Shown piece by piece: positions 55,059 through 63,915 of a DNA stretch of 64,000 nt. A program made the position numbers and the translations under genes. The notes under the pieces are model-generated. The model was not told where the DNA came from, did not search any database, and worked only from the letters and a program-made list of their open reading frames with translations. Every line of letters starts with the position of its first letter. Position 1 is the stretch's first letter. Source of the DNA: Corynebacterium freneyi (GTDB taxonomy: Bacteria; Actinomycetota; Actinomycetes; Mycobacteriales; Mycobacteriaceae); NCBI RefSeq assembly GCF_030408835.1, contig NZ_CP047357.1, positions 744,001 through 808,000 on the forward strand, read 5' to 3'.

Positions 55059-55792
55059 GATCTCGTCTCCTGATTGCTGACGGGGAAGGGGAGTTCCAGG
55101 GTGCCGACCAGCTCGGCCGGCGGTCCCGCGGTGACCAGCTTGAGGTAGCGTTCGCGCGTCTCCTCGTCGAGCGGGGGCAGCGCGGTGACCAGGGCGTCGA
55201 TGACGCCGGAGTAGGCGCTGCCACGGTCGGCGAGGGCGTGGCGCAGCACTTCGATGCCGTCGCGGTGGGTGGCCAGCACGTCGGCGGCGATGGCATCTCC
55301 GGTTTCGGGGCTGCCGGGTTCGCGGGCGGCGGCCTCGCACACGACGCACAGGTGGTCGGGCAGTTCGTCACGATCCTGCTCGAGGCCGACGGCGGCGAGC
55401 ATTTCGCGGAAACTCAGCAGGGCGACGCCGCGTTGCCGGGTGTCGCCGGTGGCGTAGTAGGACAGGTAAAGGTTGCAGCGGCGCTTCTGGTCGAAGGTGG
55501 CCACGTAGTGCTCTTCCAGGGCTCGCTTGCCGACGGCACGTGCATGGGCGATGAAGCCGGCGAGCGGGTCGGACGCTTCGAGGGGGAGGTCTGGCAGAAC
55601 CTGCGCGACCGCATCCCAGCGGGACTCTGCGTCGCCGCCGGGGTAGTCCAGCAGCGTGGCCGCCGCCATGAGCACGGTGCGCCGCTGGGCGTCGGTCATG
55701 GGCACGTGGGTCGGTTCGGCGACCTCAGTGGCGCGGGCCTGCTCCGCCGCGCGCCGCGCCGGGCGGCCCAGGAAATTCAACGCCATCGCCAT
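55055..55792 (-). CDS. narJ: nitrate reductase molybdenum-cofactor assembly chaperone
   Basis: 245 residues, all-helical, with the NarJ motif EEHYVATFDQKRRCNLYLSYYATGDTRQRG split here as EEHYVATFDQKRRC then LSYYATGDTRQRG. NarJ holds apo-NarG for cofactor insertion and is not part of the final enzyme. The start codon is ATG in TGATG with the narH stop; a GTG one codon earlier is possible. Confidence 0.94.
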   Translation of the reverse strand: MAMALNFLGRPARRAAEQARATEVAEPTHVPMTDAQRRTVLMAAATLLDYPGGDAESRWDAVAQVLPDLPLEASDPLAGFIAHARAVGKRALEEHYVATFDQKRRCNLYLSYYATGDTRQRGVALLSFREMLAAVGLEQDRDELPDHLCVVCEAAAREPGSPETGDAIAADVLATHRDGIEVLRHALADRGSAYSGVIDALVTALPPLDEETRERYLKLVTAGPPAELVGTLELPFPVSNQETRS

Positions 55793-57405
55793 CACCTCTT
55801 GGGGAACATGGAGTCGGGACGTTCGCCCGGGCTCCAGGAGGCCAGCGGCACGCGACCGGAACCGGCGGCGACGTCCTGCACGGGGACGCCGTGGAATTCG
55901 GCGGCGAGCGCTTCGGCGGACATGTTCGGGTCGTGCATGCCGGGGCCGCCGAAGTCGTCCAGGGAGCAGCCCATGGCGGCGATCCCCTCCGGGGTGGCGG
56001 CGGATTCGGAATGCGCGGTCGGGATGACGTAGCGCTCGTCATACTTTGCGATGGCCAGCAACCGGTACATGTCCTCGATGTCCTGCGGGGCCATGCCCAC
56101 GGCCGCCGCGATTTCCGGGTCGGGTTCCCGGCCGACGCGCACGTCGCGCATGAACGACCGCATCGCGGCGAGCTTGCGCAGCACCTTCTCCACCACCGCG
56201 GTATCGCCGGCGGTGAACAGCTCCGCCAGGTATTCCAGCGGGATGCGCATCGTGGCGATGGCGGTGTACAGCATCCGGTGTTCCTCGCCGTCGGCTCCCG
56301 ACGCGGTGACCGCGTCGACGACCGGGGACAGCGGCGGGATGTACCAGACCATCGGCAGCGTCCGGTACTCCGGGTGAATCGGCAACGCGACCTTGTACAC
56401 GCTGATCAACTTCCAGATCGGCGACTCCTGCGCCGCCGTGATCCACGACTCCGGCACTCCGCCGGCCCGTGCGCCCGCGATGACCTCCGGGTCATTCGGG
56501 TCCAGCAGGATGGAACGCTGCGCCTCGTAGAGATCCTGATCATTTTCCGTCGCGGCCACTTCGCCGACCCGGTCGGCGTCGTAAAGCAACACACCAAGGT
56601 ATCGGAGCCTGCCGACGCACGTCTCGGAACAGATCGTCGGCTCGCCGACCTCCAGGCGCGGATAGCACAGGGTGCACTTCTCGGCCTTGCCCGTGTGGTG
56701 GTTGAAGTACACCTTCTTGTACGGGCACCCGGAGACGCACATGCGCCAACCGCGGCACTTGTCCTGGTCGACCAGAACGATGCCATCCTCCGCGCGCTTG
56801 TACATCGCGCCCGACGGACACGACGCCACGCACGTCGGGTTGAGGCAGTGCTCGCAAATGCGCGGCAGATAGAACATGAAGGACTGCTCGATCTCGTGGC
56901 GGACCTTCTCGCCCATCTTCCGCAGCACCGGGTCGTCGTCCAGGATCTCCTGCGACCCGCCCAAATCGTCGTCCCAGTTCGACGACCACTCGATGGTGTC
57001 GATCGGCTTGCCGGACAACTGCGACACCGGCCGCGCCGTGGGCACGTGCTTCGAATCCTTCGGAGCCGACAGCAACTTGTCGTACTCGTAGGTCCACGGC
57101 TCGTAGTAGTCCGTCATCTCCGGCATGTCCGGGTTGGAGAAGATCGTGGCCAGCTTCTTCAGCCGCCCGCCGGCGCGGGGCACCACCTTACCGTTGGCTT
57201 TGCGGACCCACCCGCCCTTCCACTTCTCCTGGTCCTCCCACTGCTTGGGGTAACCGACGCCGGGACGCGTCTCGACGTTGTTGAACCAGACGTACTCGGT
57301 GCCCTCGCGGTTCGTCCACGTCTGCTTGCACGTGACCGAACAGGTGTGGCAGCCGATGCACTTGTCCAGGTTCATGACCATGGACAGCTGCGCCATGACC
57401 TTCAT
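55792..57405 (-). CDS. narH: respiratory nitrate reductase beta subunit
   Basis: 537 residues. Four cysteine groups ligate the iron-sulfur clusters: CIGCHTCSVTC near residue 16, CEHCLNPTCVASC near 183, CRGWRMCVSGC near 216 (the Trp-containing group of the 3Fe-4S type) and CTLCYPRLEVGEPTICSETC near 242. It conducts electrons from NarI haems to NarG. The ATG overlaps the narG stop by one base (TGATG), with GAGGTTGAG upstream. A copy of the 11-base word (56577) encodes LLYDADR. Confidence 0.96.
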   Translation of the reverse strand: MKVMAQLSMVMNLDKCIGCHTCSVTCKQTWTNREGTEYVWFNNVETRPGVGYPKQWEDQEKWKGGWVRKANGKVVPRAGGRLKKLATIFSNPDMPEMTDYYEPWTYEYDKLLSAPKDSKHVPTARPVSQLSGKPIDTIEWSSNWDDDLGGSQEILDDDPVLRKMGEKVRHEIEQSFMFYLPRICEHCLNPTCVASCPSGAMYKRAEDGIVLVDQDKCRGWRMCVSGCPYKKVYFNHHTGKAEKCTLCYPRLEVGEPTICSETCVGRLRYLGVLLYDADRVGEVAATENDQDLYEAQRSILLDPNDPEVIAGARAGGVPESWITAAQESPIWKLISVYKVALPIHPEYRTLPMVWYIPPLSPVVDAVTASGADGEEHRMLYTAIATMRIPLEYLAELFTAGDTAVVEKVLRKLAAMRSFMRDVRVGREPDPEIAAAVGMAPQDIEDMYRLLAIAKYDERYVIPTAHSESAATPEGIAAMGCSLDDFGGPGMHDPNMSAEALAAEFHGVPVQDVAAGSGRVPLASWSPGERPDSMFPKR

Positions 57406-60400
57406 CAGAACTCAACCTCCTGGGAGCGGCGGCGGATCACGGTGACCTCGTCGCGCTGGTTGCCGGTCGGGCCGGTGTAGTTGAACGCGTAGGAATGCTG
57501 GGCATAGCCGCCGATGAGGTGGGACGGCTTGATCAGGATCCGCGTCAGCGAATTGTGGATGCCGCCGCGCTTGCCGGACGTTTCCGCCACCGGCACGCCG
57601 ACGGTGCGTTCCTGGGCGTGGTGCATGTAGACCGTGCCCTCGGGGATGCGGTGGGAGACGACCGCGCGGGCGGCGATGACGCCGTTGCGGTTGTAGCCCT
57701 CGATCCATTCGTTGTCGGCGACGCCGATCTTTTCGGCGTCGGCGGGGGACATCCAGACGACCTGGCCGCCGCGCGACAGCGCCAGCATGTGCAGGTTGTC
57801 GAAGTATTGCGAGTGGATGGCCCACTTGTTGTGCGGCGTCAGGTACCGCACCGCCACTTCCGTCTGGCCCGCCCCGTTGACGCTGACCGTGCCGGGTGCG
57901 GCCTCGCCGTAGAGGTGGTGCAGGTCGAGCGGGGGACGGAACACCGGCAGGGCTTCGCCCATGTCGCGCATCCAGTCATGGTCCAGGTAGTAGTGCTGGC
58001 GGCCGGTGAGCGTGTGGAACGGCTTGAGCCGCTCGACGTTGATGACGAACGCCGAGTAGCGGCGGCCGCCGTGTTCCGAGCCGGACCATTCCGGCGAGGT
58101 GATCACCGGCACCGGGCGGGCGGAGACGTCCGCGAAGGTGATGCGCTTGCCGGCTTCCTCGGCCGACAGGTCGGCGAGTTCGACGCCGGTGCGCTTCTCC
58201 TGGTGCTTGAAGCCTTCCGTGGCCAGGCGGCCGTTGGTGGTGCCGGACAGGCGCAGGACCATTTCGGCGGCGCGGACGTCGGTGTCGATGCGAGGGCGGC
58301 CCTTGGCGGCGCCGCCGCGGGCGACGCCGTTGGTGTGCGCCAGTTCGCCGATTTCGCGGGTCGGGTCGAATGCGACGCCCTTGGTGGCCAGGCCGGCCTT
58401 CTCGGGCAGCGGACCGATGGCGTTGAACTTGTCGTACACGGCCGAGTAGTCGCGCTCCACCGGGATCAGCTTGGGCATGGTCACGCCCGGCACCTTCGGG
58501 GTTTCGGACCAGGGCTTGACGACGCCGTGAGGGGTCGCCATCTGGTCCGGCGAATCGTGGGACAGCGGTGCCGCGATGACGTCGGTTTGGGTGCCCAGAT
58601 GCGTGCGCGCCATCTCCGAGAACCGCTTGGCCAGATCCTGGAAGACCTGGAAGTCGGAGCGGGCCTCCCACGGCGGGTCGATGGCCGCGTTGAAGGCGTG
58701 GACGTAGGGGTGCATGTCCGTCGAGGACAGGTCGTTCTTCTCGTACCAGGTCGCCGCGGGCAGGACGATGTCCGAGTGCAGCGTGGTGGACGTGTTGCGG
58801 AAGTCCGCGGTCCACATCAGGTCGACCTTGCCGACGGCGGCTTCGTCGCGCCAGACCATTTCCTTCGGGCGACGATCGGCGGGGACTTCCTTGCCTTGCA
58901 CGGCGTTGTCGCAGCCGAGCATGTGGCGATAGAAGTACTCGGTGCCCTTGGCGGAGGAGCCCAGCAGGTTGGTGCGCCAGTTGGCGATGATGCGCGGGAA
59001 GTTCTCCGGGTTGCCGGGGTCTTCGATGGCGAACCGCAGGCGGCCCTCCTCGAGTTCCTTGATGATGTAGTCCTTCGGGGCCATCCCCGCGTCCGCGGCC
59101 TCCTGGCCCAGGGCCAGCGGGTTGCGGTCGAAGGTGGGGTAGGACGGCATCCAGCCGCGGCGCGTGGCCTCGACCAGGGTGTCCGCCGTGGTCTTGCCGG
59201 CGAAGGACCCTTCCTGCAGCGGTGAGCCGAGTCGCTCGGCGTCGGTGCCGTCGTAACGCCACTGTTCGGTGGTGGCGTACCAGAAGCCGGTGGAGATCAT
59301 CTGGCGCGGCGGGCGCTGCCAGTCCAGCGCGAACGCGTACTGCGCCCAGCCGGTGATCGGTCGGACCTTCTCCTGGCCGACGTAGTGCGCCCAGCCGCCG
59401 CCGTTGACGCCCTGGCAGCCGGTCATGGTGGTCAGCGCCAGGAACGTCCGGTAGATCGTGTCCGAGTGGTAGTAGTGGTTCGTTCCGGCGCCCATGACGA
59501 TCATGGACTTGCCCTCGGTTTCGACGGCGTTCCGGGCGAACTCGCGGCCGATGCGGATCGCCGCGTTGGCGGGCACGCCGGTGTGCTCCTCCTGCCACGC
59601 CGGGGTGCCCGGGGTGGAGGCGTCGTCGTAGTCGGCGGGCCACTCACCGGGCAGGCCCTCGCGGCCGACGGCGTAGCGGGCGAGCATCAGGTCGAACACG
59701 GTGGTCACCAGGTCGTCGCCGAGCTTGAACGCCGGCACGCCGCGAGACACCACACCCGCGCCGACGGGACCTTCCGGCGTCGACTCGCCGGGCAGGTCGA
59801 AGCGGGGCAGCAGAACCTCGACGGCTTCGGCCCCCTTCTTGCCCAGGGCGGTCATCGCCGGAGAGCAGTCGTCGAGGCGCAGATTCCACTTTCCTTCACC
59901 CGCCTCGCCCCAACGGTCCGCCATCGTTCCGCCGGGATCCTTGACCGTCCCGTCCTCGTCGAGGACCAGGGGGCGGAATTCCGCGTTGGCGGCGTCGTGA
60001 AGCGGATGATCGGCGGGCAGATCCGAGGCCGTGACGAACTTGCCCGGCACGTACGCCCCGTCGTGGGCGTTTAGCCGCACCAGGAACGGGGAGTCCGTGT
60101 AGCGCTTCATGTACTCCAGGAAGCGCGGCGTCTGCTGCTCGACGTGGAACTCCTTGAGTATGACGTGGCCCATCGCCAACGCCAGCGCACCGTCCGTGCC
60201 CGGGTGGACGCGCAGCCACTCGTCGGCGAACTTCGTGTTGTCCGCGTAGTCCGGCGACACCGCGACGACCTTCTGGCCGTGGTAGCGGGCCTCGGTCATG
60301 AAGTGCGCGTCGGGCGTGCGGGTCAGCGGGATGTTCGAGCCCCACATGATGAGGTAATCGGAGTTGAACCAGTCCGCCGACTCCGGGACGTCGGTCTGGT

Positions 60401-61139
60401 CGCCGAAGACCTGCGGAGAGGCCATCGGCAGGTCCGCGTACCAGTCGTAGAACGACAGCATCGCGCCGCCGATCAACTGGTAGAAGCGGGAACCGGCGCC
60501 GTAGGACAGCATCGACATCGCCGGGATGACCGTGAAGCCGGCCAGCCGGTCGGGGCCGAAGCGCTTGACCGTGTACACGTGCGCGGCCGCGACGATTTCC
60601 ATCGCCTCGTCCCACGTCGTGCGCACCAGGCCGCCCTTGCCGCGCGCTTCCTTGTACGCCCGCGAGCGTTCCGGGTCCTCCACGATGTCGCGCCACGCCA
60701 GCACCGGGTCCTGCAGCCGGGCCTTCGCCTCCCGCCAGTAATCCAGCAGCGTGCTGCGGATGTAGGGGAAGCGGATGCGCGTCGGCGAGTACGTGTACCA
60801 GGAAAACGCCGCGCCGCGGGGGCAGCCGCGGGGCTCGTATTCCGGCATGTCCGAGCCGATCGTCGGGTAGTCGGTCTCCTGGGTTTCCCAGGTGATCACG
60901 CCGTCCTTGACGTACACCTTCCACGAGCACGAGCCCGTGCAGTTGACGCCGTGGGTGGAGCGGACGACCTTGTCATGGCTCCAGCGTTGGCGGTAGAAGC
61001 GGTCCGCATCGCGGCCGCCTTTGAGGAACATTTGGCGCGAGTCTTCGCTCACGGTGCCGCGGCGGAGTTGTCCGCCCAGCTTGAACAGGGGGTTGGATGA
61101 GCCGGATCCGGAGGCCGGGCGGCTGTCGGTGGTGGTCAT
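57405..61139 (-). CDS. narG: respiratory nitrate reductase alpha subunit
   Basis: 1244 residues, full length for NarG. The N-terminal FeS site is HGVNCTGSCSW (His plus three Cys). The molybdopterin bis-MGD oxidoreductase domains follow, with the Mo-ligating Asp in the WNSDYLIMWGSN area (here WFNSDYLIMWG). The C-terminal molydopterin-dinucleotide-binding domain ends the protein. It reduces nitrate to nitrite facing the cytoplasm. It is the first enzyme gene after narK, 116 bp downstream, with a copy of the 11-base word in that gap and another inside the gene (58514). Confidence 0.97.
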   Translation of the reverse strand: MTTTDSRPASGSGSSNPLFKLGGQLRRGTVSEDSRQMFLKGGRDADRFYRQRWSHDKVVRSTHGVNCTGSCSWKVYVKDGVITWETQETDYPTIGSDMPEYEPRGCPRGAAFSWYTYSPTRIRFPYIRSTLLDYWREAKARLQDPVLAWRDIVEDPERSRAYKEARGKGGLVRTTWDEAMEIVAAAHVYTVKRFGPDRLAGFTVIPAMSMLSYGAGSRFYQLIGGAMLSFYDWYADLPMASPQVFGDQTDVPESADWFNSDYLIMWGSNIPLTRTPDAHFMTEARYHGQKVVAVSPDYADNTKFADEWLRVHPGTDGALALAMGHVILKEFHVEQQTPRFLEYMKRYTDSPFLVRLNAHDGAYVPGKFVTASDLPADHPLHDAANAEFRPLVLDEDGTVKDPGGTMADRWGEAGEGKWNLRLDDCSPAMTALGKKGAEAVEVLLPRFDLPGESTPEGPVGAGVVSRGVPAFKLGDDLVTTVFDLMLARYAVGREGLPGEWPADYDDASTPGTPAWQEEHTGVPANAAIRIGREFARNAVETEGKSMIVMGAGTNHYYHSDTIYRTFLALTTMTGCQGVNGGGWAHYVGQEKVRPITGWAQYAFALDWQRPPRQMISTGFWYATTEQWRYDGTDAERLGSPLQEGSFAGKTTADTLVEATRRGWMPSYPTFDRNPLALGQEAADAGMAPKDYIIKELEEGRLRFAIEDPGNPENFPRIIANWRTNLLGSSAKGTEYFYRHMLGCDNAVQGKEVPADRRPKEMVWRDEAAVGKVDLMWTADFRNTSTTLHSDIVLPAATWYEKNDLSSTDMHPYVHAFNAAIDPPWEARSDFQVFQDLAKRFSEMARTHLGTQTDVIAAPLSHDSPDQMATPHGVVKPWSETPKVPGVTMPKLIPVERDYSAVYDKFNAIGPLPEKAGLATKGVAFDPTREIGELAHTNGVARGGAAKGRPRIDTDVRAAEMVLRLSGTTNGRLATEGFKHQEKRTGVELADLSAEEAGKRITFADVSARPVPVITSPEWSGSEHGGRRYSAFVINVERLKPFHTLTGRQHYYLDHDWMRDMGEALPVFRPPLDLHHLYGEAAPGTVSVNGAGQTEVAVRYLTPHNKWAIHSQYFDNLHMLALSRGGQVVWMSPADAEKIGVADNEWIEGYNRNGVIAARAVVSHRIPEGTVYMHHAQERTVGVPVAETSGKRGGIHNSLTRILIKPSHLIGGYAQHSYAFNYTGPTGNQRDEVTVIRRRSQEVEF

Positions 61140-61255
61140 CGAAGACTCCTAGTCGGGTGAGGGGCAGGAGCGGTGGGCGGGGTGGTCGTCTTTGTGCTTT
61201 GCGACGGTGGGGGCTGGCCCCGTCGGGCGTGGTGGGGCATGGCGGCGTCCTTCGG

Positions 61256-62593
61256 TCAGCCGGGGAACGGAGCGTTCGGGCGGGCGTAGTAGATCCAGGT
61301 CAGCGTCGTGGCGAAGGCGAAGAACACCGCGCAGCCGAGGAAGAAGACCTGCGGGTCGAGGGCGGAGAGCAGCATGCCGACGATGAACGGGCCGAAGGCC
61401 GCGATCGCGGCGGTCCAGCCGATGACGCCACCCGCCTGGCGGGGGTTGAGGATCATCGGCATCTGCTTGAACGTGCCGGCGTTGCCCAGGCCGGAGAAGA
61501 AGAAGACGGTCATCATGGCGGCGAAGAACCACCAGAACTGGTCGGGTTCGGTCGGCTTGACCAGGAAGGCGACCGCGACGGTGAAGACGGTCATGCCGAC
61601 GCCGCAGATGAAGGTCCAGATCGCGCCGCCGTAGCGGTCGCACAGCGGGCCCCACAGGGCGCGGACGCCGGCGCCGATCATCGGGCCGAGGAACGCCAGT
61701 GCGGCGCCCTGCGGCAGCGTTTCGGGGTCGTAGCCCTGGGCGACGAAGTCGGAACTCCTGCCGAAGACGTTGTTGACCAGCAGCGCGTATTGGGCGGCGA
61801 AGCCGGAGAAGGCGCCGAAGGTCATGATGTAGATGATCGTGAGGATCCACGTGTTCTTGTTGCCGAAGATGTCCAGCTGCTGGCGGAAGTTCGCCTTGAC
61901 GGGCACGTCCTTGAGCATGGTGAACGCGAGGATGGCGGCGAGGATGGTCCACGGCAGGAAGAACCAGGCGACGTTGTGGACCCACAGGTCGGATCGGTTG
62001 GCGGCGTCGCGTTGCGGGGCGACGAAGCCGATGCCCAGCAGGGTGAAGCCCATCAGCCAGGGGGCGATGAGCTGGATCAGGGACATGCCGAAGTTGCCGA
62101 TGCCGGCCTGCAGTCCGAGCGCCGTGCCGGACATGCGCTTGGGGAAGAAATAGCCGGTCGACGGCATGTAACCCGAGAAGCAGCCGCCGCCGATGCCGGT
62201 CATCAGGGCCAGCACGACGAGCCACCAGTAGGGGGTCGACGGGTCGGTGACGGCGAAGCCCCAGCCGAGCATCGGCACCGCGAGCAGCAGCGAGGTGATG
62301 CCGACGAGCTTGCGGGTGCCCAGAACGGGCGGCAGGAACATGTAGATCAGGCGGATCGCGCCGCCGGAGAGTCCGGGCAGTGCCGCGAGCCAGTACAACT
62401 GGCTGGGCGACAGGTCGAAACCGATGTCGTTGAGTTTGGGGGCGATCGCCGAGACGAGGAACCAGACCGCGAAGGCCAGGATCATGGAGAAGGTGGTGAT
62501 GCTCAGCGTTCGCCAGGCGATGCTTTTGTCCCAGGCTGCTTCATCTTCGGGGTTCCAGCCTTGGATCACTCGGCCGGAGGTGTCGATGGACAT
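61256..62593 (-). CDS. narK: nitrate/nitrite transporter NarK
   Basis: 445 residues, MFS with 12 hydrophobic segments. The nitrate-signature stretches GIGGGCFSGYMPSTGYFFPKR and GNAGTFKQMPMI (split from longer matches) carry the conserved glycines of the NNP family. It imports nitrate and/or exports nitrite. ATG at 62593 follows TTGAGG. The gene heads the nar cluster and is divergent from the moaB-like gene. Confidence 0.94.
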   Translation of the reverse strand: MSIDTSGRVIQGWNPEDEAAWDKSIAWRTLSITTFSMILAFAVWFLVSAIAPKLNDIGFDLSPSQLYWLAALPGLSGGAIRLIYMFLPPVLGTRKLVGITSLLLAVPMLGWGFAVTDPSTPYWWLVVLALMTGIGGGCFSGYMPSTGYFFPKRMSGTALGLQAGIGNFGMSLIQLIAPWLMGFTLLGIGFVAPQRDAANRSDLWVHNVAWFFLPWTILAAILAFTMLKDVPVKANFRQQLDIFGNKNTWILTIIYIMTFGAFSGFAAQYALLVNNVFGRSSDFVAQGYDPETLPQGAALAFLGPMIGAGVRALWGPLCDRYGGAIWTFICGVGMTVFTVAVAFLVKPTEPDQFWWFFAAMMTVFFFSGLGNAGTFKQMPMILNPRQAGGVIGWTAAIAAFGPFIVGMLLSALDPQVFFLGCAVFFAFATTLTWIYYARPNAPFPG

Positions 62594-62661
62594 GCGGGCC
62601 TCAATTCCGTGTTGGCGGAGATAACCGGTGCGCACGATTGCCGGCCCTCCGGCGCTTCTGA

Positions 62662-62677
62662 GTTGATTGCACTCACA
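62662..62677. promoter_or_regulatory. possible CRP/GlxR-type site upstream of narK
   Basis: On the minus strand the sequence reads TGTGA-N6-TCAAC, two bases from the TGTGA-N6-TCACA consensus used by GlxR. It lies about 70 bp before the narK ATG. The match is imperfect. Confidence 0.35.
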
Positions 62678-62770
62678 AATATCGTAACTTGGATGCGTAA
62701 ATTCGTCCAGATCAAAAGCGCAGGTCATTGGGTTATTTTCGCAACATGCGTGTTGTCGAATTGAAGGGCA

Positions 62771-62776
62771 TATGAT
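62771..62776 (+). promoter_or_regulatory. -10 box (TATGAT) of the moaB-like gene
   Basis: TATGAT ends 6 nt before the ATG of an 18-codon ORF at 62783. The moaB-like ATG follows at 62846. Confidence 0.55.
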
Positions 62777-62781
62777 CGAAA

Positions 62782-62905
62782 CATGGCCGATAAGGACATT
62801 GAAAGAAACATGGCCGACATGTCCGATGGGGAGCCTTAAGGAACCATGAACGATAGGAACGTTGAAAGAATCATGGCCGGCAAGGACGTTGAAATGAACG
62901 AAATG
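62782..62905 (+). repeat. 63-bp in-frame tandem duplication
   Basis: Bases from 62782 match those from 62845 at about 28 of 34 positions, with a 63-bp (21-codon) offset. Within each unit, a CATGGCCG-like subrepeat recurs 27 bp further on (62809 and 62872). Confidence 0.75.
62783..62839 (+). CDS. 18-codon leader ORF, duplicate of the moaB-like N-terminus
   Basis: The ORF MADKDIERNMADMSDGEP ends in TAA, 6 nt before and in the same frame as the next ATG. It is a 63-bp-offset copy of the DNA encoding MNDRNVERIMAGKDVEMN at the start of the following gene. The stop codon overlaps the next SD (TAAGGA), so translation could re-initiate. Confidence 0.5.
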   Translation: MADKDIERNMADMSDGEP

Positions 62906-63529
62906 CATTCCGCGCATTCGCAGAATTCGAATCGAACGGAGGGCGATGGTTCGCCCGCGTCGGGCGCGCACGGGAACTCGGGAAACGGGGCCGGTGCCGG
63001 TTCCGACGGGATCGTCGAAAAGCAGCTCGCGCCGATGGAGGGGGAGGTGCCGGGCGTGGTCATCACCGTCAGCGATCGTTGTGCCGCCGGTACTCGCCCC
63101 GACAAGTCCGGGCCGCGGGCCGTCGAGGCGCTCGCCGCGCATGGCGTCGTGTGCCCCGAGCCGGTCGTCGTGACCGATGACGTGCCGGAAATCCGCGCCG
63201 CCATCGAAACCGCCCTGAACGGGGGCGCCCGGCTCGTATTCACGACCGGCGGCACCGGCGTCACGCCCCGCGACAACACTCCGGAGGCGACCGAGCCGTT
63301 CGTGGCCACGCGGCTGCCGGGGCTGGAAACGCAGATCCTCAACCATGGGCTGACCAAGACGCCGTTGGCCGGCCTGTCGCGCGGCATCGTCGGCGTGACC
63401 GGGCGTGGCGGGGACGCGGCCGTGATCGTCAACGCGCCGGGCAGCTCCGGTGGCGTGCGCGACGCCATCGAGGTCATCGGCCCGCTGATGCCGCATCTGC
63501 TGGAGCAGCTCGGCGGCGGCGATCACTGA
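62846..63529 (+). CDS. MogA/MoaB-type molybdenum cofactor biosynthesis protein
   Basis: 227 residues. After a poorly conserved, Ser/Asn/Gly-rich N-terminal 65 residues comes the MoaB/Mog domain: VVITVSDRCAAGTRPDKSGP, VVTDDVPEIRAAI, and the molybdopterin-binding TTGGTGVTPRDNTPEAT. C-terminal LAGLSRGIVGVTGRGG completes the fold. It adenylates molybdopterin ahead of molybdate insertion. ATG at 62846 has TAAGGA at 5 nt. Divergent from narK, it shares the regulatory gap with the nitrate reductase cluster. Confidence 0.92.
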   Translation: MNDRNVERIMAGKDVEMNEMHSAHSQNSNRTEGDGSPASGAHGNSGNGAGAGSDGIVEKQLAPMEGEVPGVVITVSDRCAAGTRPDKSGPRAVEALAAHGVVCPEPVVVTDDVPEIRAAIETALNGGARLVFTTGGTGVTPRDNTPEATEPFVATRLPGLETQILNHGLTKTPLAGLSRGIVGVTGRGGDAAVIVNAPGSSGGVRDAIEVIGPLMPHLLEQLGGGDH

Positions 63530-63915
63530 AGCGCCGCTTTGCGACGGGCCGCCGACGGGTTCAGCGGTGGCGGATGTCCGCACCGTCGGGGCCCGTTTCC
63601 TGGGGGTGGCGGCTTGCTGGACGAGTCGGCGGTGGAGCGATGACTCGGGCGTTATCGCCGTGTGAATCGCCCAAAACGACTCATTGACCGTTTCTGAATG
63701 CGCAGGTCAGGGGTCCGTAGAGTTCGGCGGGGTGAGTCGTTTTGGGCGATTTGGCCGTCGATGGTTAGCGGTGGGGCTGGTGTGGCGCATTGTCTGCCCA
63801 TGGCGCGTCATCGTGGCCCGTCAGTCACGGGCCGACACGCAACCAACGCCCGTTCGGAACACGGCTAACGCACGGCCGGCACGCGGCCGAGGCGAGCGTC
63901 GGCGATCGGCTTTCG
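63530..63915. other. 386-bp gene-free interval
   Basis: It contains a copy of the 11-base word (63536-63546) just after the moaB-like stop codon and the palindromic element at 63665-63751. A 93-codon ORF (63684-63965) has no start signals and a composition typical of random high-GC frames, so I do not call it a gene. Confidence 0.6.
63665..63751. repeat. 19-bp perfect inverted repeat, 49-nt spacer
   Basis: AATCGCCCAAAACGACTCA (63665-63683) and its exact reverse complement (63733-63751) flank 49 nt. It has the same build as the element at 6959-7061: AT-richer arms, a short spacer, and a position between convergent genes. The sequences themselves differ. Confidence 0.75.

Noticed and set aside
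62594..62782. Molybdenum-cofactor riboswitch between narK and the moaB-like gene
   Set aside because: The gap is short and I saw no stem set matching that motif. The visible features are a weak CRP-like site and a leaderless promoter.
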